A DNA stretch of 52,561 bases from NCBI GenBank assembly GCA_046582115.1, contig JAYGFA010000010.1, positions 1-52,561 of the forward strand, given 5' to 3'. The first letter of the stretch is position 1, and each line of letters begins with the position of its first letter. Positions 17,275 to 25,770 of the stretch are shown here, one piece after another. The notes beneath the pieces were generated by a model. That model was not told where the DNA came from, did not search any database, and saw only the letters and a program-made list of their open reading frames with translations. The translations under genes were made by a program, and so were the position numbers. The stretch is from UBA11889 sp046582115. Lineage in GTDB: Bacteria > Pseudomonadota > Gammaproteobacteria > Pseudomonadales > Azotimanducaceae.

Positions 17275-18147
17275 TTATACGATGTCGCGCCAGCGCATAA
17301 GACCTTCCTGTGCACAACTAGCGATGAGGTGCCCACCTTGATCGTAAAATCTGCCGCTCGCCAGCCCACGCCCCGAACCAGTCCACTCGACCGATTGCTC
17401 GAACAGCAGCCACTGATCAGCCCGTGTTCTTTGGTGAAACCACATGACGTGATCGAGACTAGTGCCAACGAAATTCTGGTCTTGCCAACGCATCCCGTGC
17501 GGAAGGAGTACGTGGTCGACGAGCGTGCTGTCCGAGAGGTACGCGAGTCCTGCCTCGTGGTGGACTGGCTCGGGAGTCAAGTTGTCTGCAATGCGCATCC
17601 ACATGAGTTGATCATCAAGCACCGGAATACCACGTTCGCGGTTTGGCGGATTGATATACAGAATCTCGTATGGCCTCGCTCCACCGTCCCATTCGATATC
17701 GTTGCTTCGCCCCATGTCGCGACTGAAATCGTTATGGGTGTAGTTGATTTCCTCTGGACTTGTTACGTCGCGCATAGAACGCGCCGTGTATGTCAAACCC
17801 TTCGTAGGCGCCGTAAAGGAAGCCGTCATTCTGAATAGTTCTCTATCCCGTTGCAGAACCTGTATTTCGCGAACGCTGAACGTGCGGCCGTCGCGAATGA
17901 CCGTTACATCGTAAAAGGTTTTTTGATCGACATCGCCTGGCCGAAGGAAGTAGGCATGGAGAGAGTGGATTGATCGATCGTCTGTCGGAAGGGTTCTCTG
18001 TGCGGCACAGATCGCTTGGGCTAAGAACTGACCCCCGAAAACGCGGCTACCTCCCTCTGGAGCCGCTGGCCCTTCGAATCGGAGGGTGTCGATCGGCGAG
18101 AGTTCCAAGAGCGTCCGAAAGGCGCCTTTATCCGGACGACGTATCAT
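17275..18147 (-). CDS. tesB: Acyl-CoA thioesterase II
   Basis: A 290-residue double hot-dog thioesterase that hydrolyses acyl-CoA to free acid and CoA. Typical TesB features are GGSRVFGGQFLAQAICAAQ near residue 32, HSLHAYFLRPGD, the second-domain YLSDSTLVD aspartate, GTSLDHVMWFH with the Thr/Ser catalytic position, and a final QEGLMR holding the glutamine of the catalytic triad. The length equals E. coli TesB. The start at 18147 faces the divergent EthD gene across about 170 bases. It would release CoA from accumulated intermediates of the surrounding acyl-CoA routes. Confidence 0.93.
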   Translation of the reverse strand: MIRRPDKGAFRTLLELSPIDTLRFEGPAAPEGGSRVFGGQFLAQAICAAQRTLPTDDRSIHSLHAYFLRPGDVDQKTFYDVTVIRDGRTFSVREIQVLQRDRELFRMTASFTAPTKGLTYTARSMRDVTSPEEINYTHNDFSRDMGRSNDIEWDGGARPYEILYINPPNRERGIPVLDDQLMWMRIADNLTPEPVHHEAGLAYLSDSTLVDHVLLPHGMRWQDQNFVGTSLDHVMWFHQRTRADQWLLFEQSVEWTGSGRGLASGRFYDQGGHLIASCAQEGLMRWRDIV

Positions 18148-18317
18148 GGAATAACGCTACCAGAGAACGTTTTTAATCGCAGTTGCGTTTTGTCGTTGGC
18201 ATTCGTTAAGCATTGCATGACGTAATCAACGAAAACTAGCAAGTTTTGATTGAATTGAGAGAAAAGTTTCGCCACGACCGTTTGGCTGGCATCGCAAAAA
18301 GAGGTGGGACTACGGAC

Positions 18318-19046
18318 ATGTACAAAGAAACGACCGGGGCGAAGATGGTTTACCTCATTCGCCGTAAACCGGATACGTCTAGAGAGGAACTCGTGATGCA
18401 TTGGTTTGCAAACCATATGCCTCTCGTAATTGACGGCCAAAAGGAAGCGGCGCAGTCGGGGCGGCGCCACGCGACAAAGTACACGGCACTCCTGTTTGAT
18501 GCGGATCGTGAGGGTAATTATCCGTGGGACGGTATGGCGCAGTTGTGGTGGCATTCACCGCTGCCCGTGCCGGATGTCGCGTTTGGTACCGAGCCGACGG
18601 ACATGTTCCAAGTAAAAGCGCAGCCCTATTTACCCTGGGCAACCCGTGAGTATGTCGTGATCGATGGCCATCAAGAGTTGACGACAACGCCCAACACGAT
18701 GAATGCGGGATATCCTTGTACCCGATCCGGTTTTTTCCGAGTCAGTTTTCTCGTGAAAGCGTTTGCGCAGGTCGATTACGCCGCATTCTTTGATCATTGG
18801 CTACGCGTGCACGTCCCCAATGTGAAACAGACAATGGAGAAGGTGGGCGGATTTCGCTACGTCGTGAGCCACAGCATTGATCCCGAACACGAACAATATG
18901 CGGGCCTTGCTGAGCTGTATTTCCCTGACGCGAGCGGATGGGACGAATACCGAGACACCATCGAACCGGATGGCATGGAAGCGTGGGTCGATGGAACCGG
19001 TATGCTTGTACTTCGGGGACAGACGGAGATGGTAGGCATTCCATGA
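18318..19046 (+). CDS. EthD-domain protein with two tandem ferredoxin-like repeats
   Basis: The protein is 242 residues from ATG 18318, chosen because GAGGTGGG lies just upstream; a longer frame reaches 18246 without a ribosome site. It contains two EthD-like alpha+beta barrel units. The first has MVYLIRRKPDTSREELVMHW, the second RVSFLVKAFAQVDYAAFFDHW. Each carries the W-x3-H-x-P/V pattern (FANHMPLV, RVHVPNV). EthD proteins accompany oxidative degradation pathways and related ones act as cyclases or dimeric stress-type barrels. No catalytic role can be assigned. It is divergent from tesB. Confidence 0.82.
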   Translation: MYKETTGAKMVYLIRRKPDTSREELVMHWFANHMPLVIDGQKEAAQSGRRHATKYTALLFDADREGNYPWDGMAQLWWHSPLPVPDVAFGTEPTDMFQVKAQPYLPWATREYVVIDGHQELTTTPNTMNAGYPCTRSGFFRVSFLVKAFAQVDYAAFFDHWLRVHVPNVKQTMEKVGGFRYVVSHSIDPEHEQYAGLAELYFPDASGWDEYRDTIEPDGMEAWVDGTGMLVLRGQTEMVGIP

Positions 19047-19146
19047 AGGGCGTGGATGGTAGTGTTTCGCGTCCGCGGCATACCTCTTAAACATCGCTCA
19101 ACCCAATTCGACGGTTGACAGATAGTTATTTTGCAGTAGCGTTCTC

Positions 19147-20607
19147 TTGATCGCTGCAGTGTGTTTGGCCATCGCCGTGGTACCCGACCACGCGGCTGCG
19201 CTGGTTGACACGGCCTACCAATGGATTGCGGGTCGATTTGGACTTGCCTATCAGTGGATGACGATCGGAGCCACGGTCGTGTTGGTTGTGGTCGCGTTCG
19301 GCAGGCACGGGCAATTACGACTCGGTGGAGAATCCTCTCGACCCACCTATTCGACTTGGTCGTGGATGGGGATGCTTTTTTGCGCCGGTATTGGAGCGGG
19401 CCTCCTTTACTGGTCAACCATTGAATGGGCCGTCTACCTCGATTCGCCGCCTTTCGGGCTCGCGCCGGATTCTATCGAAGCTTGGGAGTGGGCTCCCACC
19501 TACGGGATCTTCCACTGGGGGTTGTCCGCCTGGTGCTTGTACTGTCTTCCTACTGTTGCCATTGCGGTTCCCTACTACCAGCGTCGGATACCTTTTTTGC
19601 GGTTGTCGACGTCGCTGGTTGGTCTTTTCGGCGATGACGTTGTCCAGCGACCGCTGGGGAGATTCGTAGATTTTATTTTCATCATCGCGTTAGTGGGCGG
19701 TACCGGAACGTCTTTGGGTTTGGCGACACCGATGATAGGCGCTTGTATCAGCCAGCTCATCGGAATCGAAGAAGCCTTTTGGATTGACGCTGGGGTGGTG
19801 GCCATTGCCGTAATTCTCTTTGCTGCCAGTGTTTATGTCGGTCTTGATCGAGGCATTAAGCGATTGAGTGATCTCAACCTCAGCCTGGCCGGCGCATTTT
19901 TACTTTTCGTCCTCATCGCCGGACCAACATTATTTATTTTGAAAGTTGGCACGAACAGCGTTGGATTGATGTTGCAAGAGTTTGTTCGGATGAATACTTG
20001 GACTGACCCGATCCTAGAGACTGGTTTTGTCGAAGATTGGTCCGTTTTTTATTGGGCATGGTGGATCGCATACGGCCCATTTATGGGGCTCTTCGTGACG
20101 CGTATATCGAAAGGTCGGACACTAAGACAACTTATCGTTGGGATGGTGGGTTTCGGGACGCTGGGTTGTGCCGTCTTCTATGTTGTCGTTGGCAATACCG
20201 CTATGTGGATGGACATGAGCGGTCTGGTCGACGTTCGAGCGTTGATTAACCAAGGGCAGAACGGAACCGCAATCGCGCAAATTATGGCAGCGTTGCCGCT
20301 TGACCCGCTGCCGTTGATCGCCTTCATTGTGATGGCGTGGATATTTGTGGCTACAACCTACGATTCGGCCTCATATGCCATTGCTTCATCGGCGACGCGG
20401 AATCTTGTGGAGGGCTCCAACCCTGCCCAATGGCACCGCGTTTTTTGGGCGATTGCCTTGGCGGTATTACCGATCACGCTAATGATTTTGGATGACTTAA
20501 GAGCCGTGAAATCTGCGGTGTTGGTCGTTTCGTTACCGTTGTTGGTTATCGGCGTGACCATGACCGTCTCATTATTCCGAACGCTTGAGGTAAATACCGA
20601 GCAATAA
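19147..20607 (+). CDS. BCCT-family (betaine/carnitine/choline) transporter
   Basis: An inner-membrane carrier of 486 residues with about 12 predicted membrane segments. Family blocks: TWSWMGMLFCAGIGAGLLYW, GLDRGIKRLSDLN and WAWWIAYGPFMGLFVTRISKGR. Substrates are quaternary ammonium or related compounds taken up with Na+ or H+. The TTG 19147 start is poor: no good ribosome site precedes it, and the first membrane helix already seems to begin upstream (in-frame CSSVLLIAAVC). The frame is closed by TAG at 19123-19125, with no ATG, GTG or TTG between that stop and 19147. The N-terminus may therefore be shortened or mis-sequenced. The GMC oxidoreductase at 24115 could act on an imported substrate; that link is speculative. 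Confidence 0.88.
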   Translation: MIAAVCLAIAVVPDHAAALVDTAYQWIAGRFGLAYQWMTIGATVVLVVVAFGRHGQLRLGGESSRPTYSTWSWMGMLFCAGIGAGLLYWSTIEWAVYLDSPPFGLAPDSIEAWEWAPTYGIFHWGLSAWCLYCLPTVAIAVPYYQRRIPFLRLSTSLVGLFGDDVVQRPLGRFVDFIFIIALVGGTGTSLGLATPMIGACISQLIGIEEAFWIDAGVVAIAVILFAASVYVGLDRGIKRLSDLNLSLAGAFLLFVLIAGPTLFILKVGTNSVGLMLQEFVRMNTWTDPILETGFVEDWSVFYWAWWIAYGPFMGLFVTRISKGRTLRQLIVGMVGFGTLGCAVFYVVVGNTAMWMDMSGLVDVRALINQGQNGTAIAQIMAALPLDPLPLIAFIVMAWIFVATTYDSASYAIASSATRNLVEGSNPAQWHRVFWAIALAVLPITLMILDDLRAVKSAVLVVSLPLLVIGVTMTVSLFRTLEVNTEQ

Positions 20608-20706
20608 TCGTCGCTCGGGTCATCGCAGGACGCGACGTCCCCCAACAACAAAAACCGGTTAGTACCTGACACCGCCTTATTCGATAGCGCACAGGTATGT
20701 CGATCG

Positions 20707-20979
20707 CTAATCTCTCGGACCCGCAGGCTGCGAGTAGCCTCCCTCGACCTGGGATTGAACACTATCGGATTGGAGCCGCCAGTTGCGTCGCTTCATGCAT
20801 ACGCGCTTTTTGAAATGCGTTCCGGCCCGCGTCATCCGCTTGCAGATTACTTGGTTGTCTTCCTTAACTGCCGCCATTTCGCTCTTCTCATTCTCGGACG
20901 ACTTCTCTGGAGCCTTTTCATCTCCCAACGAGATGGTGGCGACTAATATTGCCGCAATTCCGAAAACGGCGAACTTCAT
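20707..20979 (-). CDS. Small secreted protein, two-cysteine conserved motif
   Basis: A 90-residue protein of unknown function. ATG 20979 is chosen over an upstream frame start at 21027 because it begins a signal peptide (KFAVFGIAAILVATISLG). An acidic, lysine-rich linker follows, then a basic motif with two cysteines nine to fifteen residues apart (VICKRMTRAGTHFKKRVCM). I recall similar short exported proteins with a C-R-x-G-[ST]-x3-R-x-C pattern in gammaproteobacteria, function unknown. Transcribed alone, convergent with the BCCT gene. The last ~20 residues look unconserved. Confidence 0.65.
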   Translation of the reverse strand: MKFAVFGIAAILVATISLGDEKAPEKSSENEKSEMAAVKEDNQVICKRMTRAGTHFKKRVCMKRRNWRLQSDSVQSQVEGGYSQPAGPRD

Positions 20980-21065
20980 GGGATTTCCAATAATTCGTTG
21001 AGGTTGCGCTTTATAACACGGCTTCACAGCGGATTTGAGGTCTCGGTGTTGTTGGCGATGGGATA

Positions 21066-21485
21066 TTACGCGGCGGGTAAGTGAACGGTTGCAGTCCCGA
21101 ATACACGCGTTTCTTCCTGTTTATTCTTAATGGTTAAATCCAATACCACCTCGCCTTTCGCCTCGTCGATGTCAGTGACTACTGCTGTCACGGTGTGCTC
21201 ATGGTCAGCGAGTACGGGCGCTCTAAATACCGTATCGATGTGCTTGATTTTCCCTTTTGGCGCCCAACGATGAATCATGCTCGTTAGAAATCCCATACCC
21301 ATGATTCCTGGTACAAGGGCACCAGGCAAACCTTGTGCTCGAGCCTTGCTGTGGTCCTCAAATCTCCCACTTCCCGAATATCCGACCGCTTGAGCAAAGT
21401 TACGGGTTGCGCGGAGCGATGTATCGGGTTGCCAGGGGGTTATTTCGTGACCGAACACGACATCGTTGATGGTTTGCACGGTCAT
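21066..21485 (-). CDS. MaoC-like hot-dog protein
   Basis: A 139-residue single hot-dog domain protein of the MaoC/acyl dehydratase family. The family region FEDHSKARAQGLPGALVPGIMGMGFL is clear. The hydratase-2 Asp and His, expected in a G-D-x-N-P-x-H string just before it, are replaced (Ser37 and Phe42 by my alignment). It may not hydrate enoyl-CoAs. Its ATG overlaps the stop of the FAS1-like partner by four bases, so a heteromeric complex is likely. Confidence 0.84.
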   Translation of the reverse strand: MTVQTINDVVFGHEITPWQPDTSLRATRNFAQAVGYSGSGRFEDHSKARAQGLPGALVPGIMGMGFLTSMIHRWAPKGKIKHIDTVFRAPVLADHEHTVTAVVTDIDEAKGEVVLDLTIKNKQEETRVFGTATVHLPAA

Positions 21486-21925
21486 CTGTCGGGTCGCTCT
21501 CTGATGACCTGGCGCGAATCGGTTGTGGCAAGGTGTTCGCCCCTGTCATCGTATAACTGCATCCGCGAAACGAGAAAGATCATTTGTCCCGACCTACCAC
21601 TCTTGGCATAGATGTCGTGTAAATAGGTTTTGCCAGTGAGCTTTATGCCGGGACGAACCGGCTTGATGCAGGCGACGGCTTTTCCACCATCCATGGAAAT
21701 GCCGCCGAGTGCCGGAAAGTCGATGGGCAATCGACGACCTGAAGCAAGGCTAGCAAGGATCGGGGCGCAAGCTTCGAAGTTAGGGTCTGTGGGGTCGGTA
21801 AACTCCGCTCGAGTTTCTCCTGAAGCCTTCGCCACTTTTGCAGACTGCTCGGCATTGATCACGAAACCGGTTCGGTCGAACTCGAGGTCCAGGAACCTCG
21901 ACCTCAAATCATCGATATCGATCAT
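21482..21925 (-). CDS. FAS1-type / MaoC N-terminal-like hot-dog dehydratase subunit
   Basis: A 147-residue hot-dog protein resembling the N-terminal half of MaoC/HTD2-like dehydratases (DUF4499/FAS1-like group). It has FVINAEQSAKVAKASGE followed by FTDPTDPNFEACAPI, then strands containing IKPVRPGIKLTGKTYLHDIYAKSG. Such subunits usually pair with a MaoC protein, and here the partner gene follows with a 4-base overlap. The catalytic dyad of classical hydratases is not seen in this subunit either. It lies 69 bases after the nitronate-monooxygenase-like gene on the same strand. Confidence 0.82.
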   Translation of the reverse strand: MIDIDDLRSRFLDLEFDRTGFVINAEQSAKVAKASGETRAEFTDPTDPNFEACAPILASLASGRRLPIDFPALGGISMDGGKAVACIKPVRPGIKLTGKTYLHDIYAKSGRSGQMIFLVSRMQLYDDRGEHLATTDSRQVIRERPDR

Positions 21926-21994
21926 GTAGAAGTCTCCTGATTGAACCGAATGTTGGAAGCCAACGTCGTACTGAACATCCTGTCGCGGATCAGG

Positions 21995-23128
21995 TCAATC
22001 GGCGACGGTCTGGGCCAGGCGTTCCGTGGCTTCAGCAAAATCCTCCATAAAGTCGTATACCACCGTACGCACGGCGACAGATTCGTTCATGAGGCCGACG
22101 CCTTGTCCAACGAAATAATTCGCCAGCCGCCGCGCTCCGGGATGATCGGTTTGTGCGAGCTTATCAATTTTTCGGAAGGCGGCTGCCGCCACGACGCCCT
22201 GGAGCGGCATCGGTAGGGGTTCGGGACATTCTTCCGCTGTCCACGCATCGGTCCAGGCAGACCGTAGTTGCCGGGTATATTTTCCCGTACGACTTTTGGA
22301 ACGAACCGTTTGCCGCGAGTTGGCGACGAGCATTTTTTCTTTCACCACGGGCAGAGTCTCCGCTTCCACCGTGGTTAACCATACGGAACCGGTCCAGGCG
22401 CCATCTGCGCCCATCGCCATACAGGCAGCCATTTGGCGGCCGGTGACGATGCCGCCTGCTGCCAACACACACATGTCGTAATCTTTGATGGCGTCAAGCA
22501 CCTCCGGTACGAGGACCAGCGTTGATACTTCGCCACAGTGCCCTCCCGCTTCCGTGCCAGCGACGATGAGGACGTCTACGCCTGCCTCGGCGTGTTTTAC
22601 CGCATGTTCCTTTGCTCCAGCCAGCGCTCCGACGACGATGCCGTGCTCGCGTGCCATGGACATCATATAAGTGGGCGGAACGCCGAGCGCGTTGACGACC
22701 ATCTTAACGGGATGCGAAAAAGCGGATTCAAGAATCTCTGTGACGCCGGCCTCGCGCATGTTGTCGCCGACCCCACTATGGATGACTCCGTCCCATAAGT
22801 CGGCCGTATCAATGTCGTGCTGGGCGAGCAGCTCCTCGATGTATCTTTTATGCTCCAGCGGAATTCGGTCTTCAAGTTCTTCTTTCGTCAATCCTTGATC
22901 TTTGTTGTCCATACTTGTCGGTACGAGTAGATCAACACCGTAAGGTTTTCCGTTTACGTGTTCGTCGATCCACGTTAGTTCGATATCGAGGGTTTCGGGC
23001 GTATGGCCGGCTGCACCAAGCACGCCAAAACCACCGGCATTACTCACTTCTGCAATCACGTCCCGACAATGGCTGAATGCAAACAAAGGGAATTCGATTC
23101 CCAATAGATGACAAATTTTTGAGTTCAT
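21995..23128 (-). CDS. Nitronate monooxygenase / 2-nitropropane dioxygenase family flavoprotein (paralog 2)
   Basis: A 377-residue FMN TIM-barrel protein. It is very similar along its length to the protein at 2792-3919, sharing the GIEFPL N-terminus, the AGTEAGGHCGEVST block, AAGGIVTGRQMAAC and RTGKY-RQLRS-WTDAW. ATG 23128 is chosen over a frame start at 23164, since it aligns with the start of the paralog. It differs from the paralog mainly around residues 95-125, where the paralog has Gly5. It is followed by the two hot-dog proteins, so a three-gene acyl-CoA-related unit is plausible. Confidence 0.88.
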   Translation of the reverse strand: MNSKICHLLGIEFPLFAFSHCRDVIAEVSNAGGFGVLGAAGHTPETLDIELTWIDEHVNGKPYGVDLLVPTSMDNKDQGLTKEELEDRIPLEHKRYIEELLAQHDIDTADLWDGVIHSGVGDNMREAGVTEILESAFSHPVKMVVNALGVPPTYMMSMAREHGIVVGALAGAKEHAVKHAEAGVDVLIVAGTEAGGHCGEVSTLVLVPEVLDAIKDYDMCVLAAGGIVTGRQMAACMAMGADGAWTGSVWLTTVEAETLPVVKEKMLVANSRQTVRSKSRTGKYTRQLRSAWTDAWTAEECPEPLPMPLQGVVAAAAFRKIDKLAQTDHPGARRLANYFVGQGVGLMNESVAVRTVVYDFMEDFAEATERLAQTVAD

Positions 23129-23360
23129 TTCTGATCCCCATCTCGCTCTCGTATAAGCTATCACACGTTATGTTGGTGGCATCGAGAAGCGAACTTGCCG
23201 GCTGTTTACGCAGGGGAAAGGGAACTAGACGAGATTGCTTGGGTGACAATGCAAATCGTGTCAGTGAAATCTGCTTGTGCACACCTCTGGATCCATGCGT
23301 ATGGATGGACACCTAGGGCTGCGAAAGGGCGTTGGCAGTATGACAAATGGGAGGAAACAG

Positions 23361-24098
23361 GTGACCACATCGACTGACAAGCACGAAAACGATATCTACG
23401 GGGACCTCGATAAAAAGAATGCAGATGAGCCCGCCATACCCGCGGCGACCGTCGTTCTGCTACGTGACGATACCGACGGTGTCGAAGTACTGATGTTGCG
23501 GAAGAACGCCAGGATCGACTTCGGTGGCATGTGGGTTTTCCCCGGAGGTCGAATTGATCCTAATGATTACCAAGGCGGCGATGATCTCGAAGCGGCGGCT
23601 CGTCGTGCGGCATCTCGGGAGGCGGAGGAGGAAGCAGGGATTTCTCCGGTATCGAGCGAATTCGTCTGGTTCGCCCATTGGACCCCTCCTGCGAGTACGG
23701 CTCGACGCTACGCCACGTGGTTTTTTGCTACCCACGCGGATATCGATGAGCCGATCAAAGTTGATGGTGGGGAAATAGAGGAACACGCCTGGATCAATCC
23801 CGCGGCAGCTTTGGAGAAACATAGTGCCGGCGAAATTGATTTAGCGCCTCCTACTTGGGTGACCCTGTACGAGCTTTCGAGATATCAACCAACAGCCGCG
23901 GTTCTCACGCATCTCGCGTCGCGCGAACCGAAGGTCTACGAAACCCACGTAGCCGAGCGTTCCGATGGGATCCGAGTTGCGATGTGGCACGGCGATAGCG
24001 GCTACGTGAATTGGGATCCCGATCTCGATGGCGATCGCCATCGTCTGGTGATGGCGCGTGGTGGGTTTACGTTTGAAAATACGGTAGAAGACTACTAG
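23361..24098 (+). CDS. Nudix hydrolase
   Basis: GTG 23361 is chosen because GGGAGG sits six bases upstream; longer frames to 23277 or 23340 lack this. The protein is 245 residues. The Nudix fold starts IPAATVVLLRDDTDGVEVLMLRK. The Nudix box is present with its helix ending REAEEEAGI, separated from GMWVFPGGRIDP by an inserted loop, as in NUDT7/NUDT19-type CoA diphosphatases. These hydrolyse CoA or acyl-CoA at the diphosphate, which would suit this neighbourhood, but the substrate is not determined. It stands alone, facing the convergent GMC gene. Confidence 0.87.
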   Translation: MTTSTDKHENDIYGDLDKKNADEPAIPAATVVLLRDDTDGVEVLMLRKNARIDFGGMWVFPGGRIDPNDYQGGDDLEAAARRAASREAEEEAGISPVSSEFVWFAHWTPPASTARRYATWFFATHADIDEPIKVDGGEIEEHAWINPAAALEKHSAGEIDLAPPTWVTLYELSRYQPTAAVLTHLASREPKVYETHVAERSDGIRVAMWHGDSGYVNWDPDLDGDRHRLVMARGGFTFENTVEDY

Positions 24099-24114
24099 CG
24101 GTAAAGAGCAGAAC

Positions 24115-25707
24115 CTAGCCCGTCAACGCCATCGCGGCCGCCTTCTCTCCGATCATAATGCAAGGTGCGTTGGTGTTTCCTGAAACCAATGTCGGCATCA
24201 CCGATGCGTCGGCGACGCGTAAGCCTTTGATCCCGTGCACGCGTAGCTTTTCATCGACAACAGCGTACTGATCGCTGCCCATTTTGCATGTCCCTACGGG
24301 GTGGAAGACTGTGCTTCCCGTGGCACGACAGAAGTTCAGAATGTCCTCGTAGGAATCGCATGCTGTGCCTGGATACAATTCGCTTTCGCAGAATTTTTGC
24401 AGCGCGGGGGCGGCGCCGATCCGACGGGCGATTCGGACGCCTTCGACTAAGGCGTCTCGATCGACCTGTTCCGAAAGAAAGTTAGGCCTGATAGCGGGTG
24501 GGGCATTGGGATCATTACTTTGGATGTGGATCGAACCTCGGCTTTCAGGGCGCAATTGACAGACGGACAAGGTCATACCCGGTTCCCTTTCGAGAGCACC
24601 CCGACGGGCATTGCGCGCATAACTGGCGTGGGCAAAGTGGAATTGGACGTCCGGAGAGTCGAGTTCTTCGCGGGTTCGAACGAAACCATGCGCAATCCCT
24701 GCGGTATAGGTCAATACGCCGCGGCGCGTGAGTGCGTATTTTACCGCTTCACCGATTAATTTAGGCGCGCGAGTGTCTTGATTGAGCGTGGTGCTTCCTT
24801 GCACTCTCCAGGCAATGCTGCTCGCGTAATGATCACGATAATTTTCTCCAACGCCAAGCAGTTCGTGCGCGACGTCGATATTGTGTTTGCGCAACAACTC
24901 GGGGTTGCCGATGCCGGACAGTTCAAGCAATTGCGGCGATTGGACGGCGCCCGCGCACAAAACCACCTCACGATTGGCTCGCGCTTCACGCACTCGACCC
25001 GCGACACTGAATCGAATGCCGATCGCGCGGCTATCCTCCAAGACGATACGATTTACATGTGCACCAGTCGTAATGTGTAAATTTTTCCGGCGGCGAGCGG
25101 GTCGTAGAAACGCGCGCGCGGTGCTGTGGCGTCGACCGCGCAGCTGTGTGACTTGGTAGTACCCGAATCCTTCCTGCGACGCGCCGTTGTAGTCGGGCGT
25201 TTTGGGATAACCAATTTCGACGCCTGCCTCGATAAACGCGTCGAGCAATGGATGGTGTTCGACCATATCAGCGACGTTTAATTCCCCACCCGATCCTCGA
25301 AATTCATCATCACCGCGTTCGAAGTTCTCGGATTTTTTGAAAAAAGGAAGTACCTCGTCGTACGACCACCCGCGGTTTCCCAATTGAGCCCAGGTGTCGT
25401 AGTCCAGTGGCTGGCCACGCACGTACAACATGCCGTTAATGGAACTCGACCCGCCGAGAACCTTGCCACGGGGGATCGGTATCTCGCGATTGGCAGTTCC
25501 TGGCTCGGGTTCAGTGCTGAAGCACCAATTGAGGCTCGGTTTTTCAATCATTTTCCAGAAGCCTACCGGTACATGTATGAGTGGGTTCCAGTCCCTTCCC
25601 CCGGCTTCAACTAGCAGGACCTTGGTTCCTGAGTTTTGGCTCAATCGGTTGGCCACGACACAACCGGCAGATCCGGCGCCGATCACGATATAGTCATACT
25701 CCGCCAC
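24115..25707 (-). CDS. GMC-family FAD-dependent oxidoreductase, choline dehydrogenase-like
   Basis: A 530-residue glucose-methanol-choline oxidoreductase that oxidises an alcohol to an aldehyde with FAD. The FAD motif GAGSAG is at residues 10-15. The first GMC signature is RGKVLGGSSSINGMLYVRG, and the second lies around AGAVQSPQLLELSGIGNP. The C-terminal part has the active-site histidine in FHPVGTCKMG and an Asn in GNTNAP. The length matches choline dehydrogenase and alcohol dehydrogenases of the family. No betaine-aldehyde dehydrogenase adjoins, so choline is unproven. It is divergent from the PhyH gene. Confidence 0.92.
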   Translation of the reverse strand: MAEYDYIVIGAGSAGCVVANRLSQNSGTKVLLVEAGGRDWNPLIHVPVGFWKMIEKPSLNWCFSTEPEPGTANREIPIPRGKVLGGSSSINGMLYVRGQPLDYDTWAQLGNRGWSYDEVLPFFKKSENFERGDDEFRGSGGELNVADMVEHHPLLDAFIEAGVEIGYPKTPDYNGASQEGFGYYQVTQLRGRRHSTARAFLRPARRRKNLHITTGAHVNRIVLEDSRAIGIRFSVAGRVREARANREVVLCAGAVQSPQLLELSGIGNPELLRKHNIDVAHELLGVGENYRDHYASSIAWRVQGSTTLNQDTRAPKLIGEAVKYALTRRGVLTYTAGIAHGFVRTREELDSPDVQFHFAHASYARNARRGALEREPGMTLSVCQLRPESRGSIHIQSNDPNAPPAIRPNFLSEQVDRDALVEGVRIARRIGAAPALQKFCESELYPGTACDSYEDILNFCRATGSTVFHPVGTCKMGSDQYAVVDEKLRVHGIKGLRVADASVMPTLVSGNTNAPCIMIGEKAAAMALTG

Positions 25708-25770
25708 ACCCGCTCCTTTTCGTGTCTCTGCAACGTACTATGGTGTACGCGGACAGGTTGGAGAAGAGTC

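Noticed and set aside
19115..19120. TTGACA string upstream of the BCCT gene
   Set aside because: No TATAAT-like sequence lies at a suitable distance, so it is not called a promoter.
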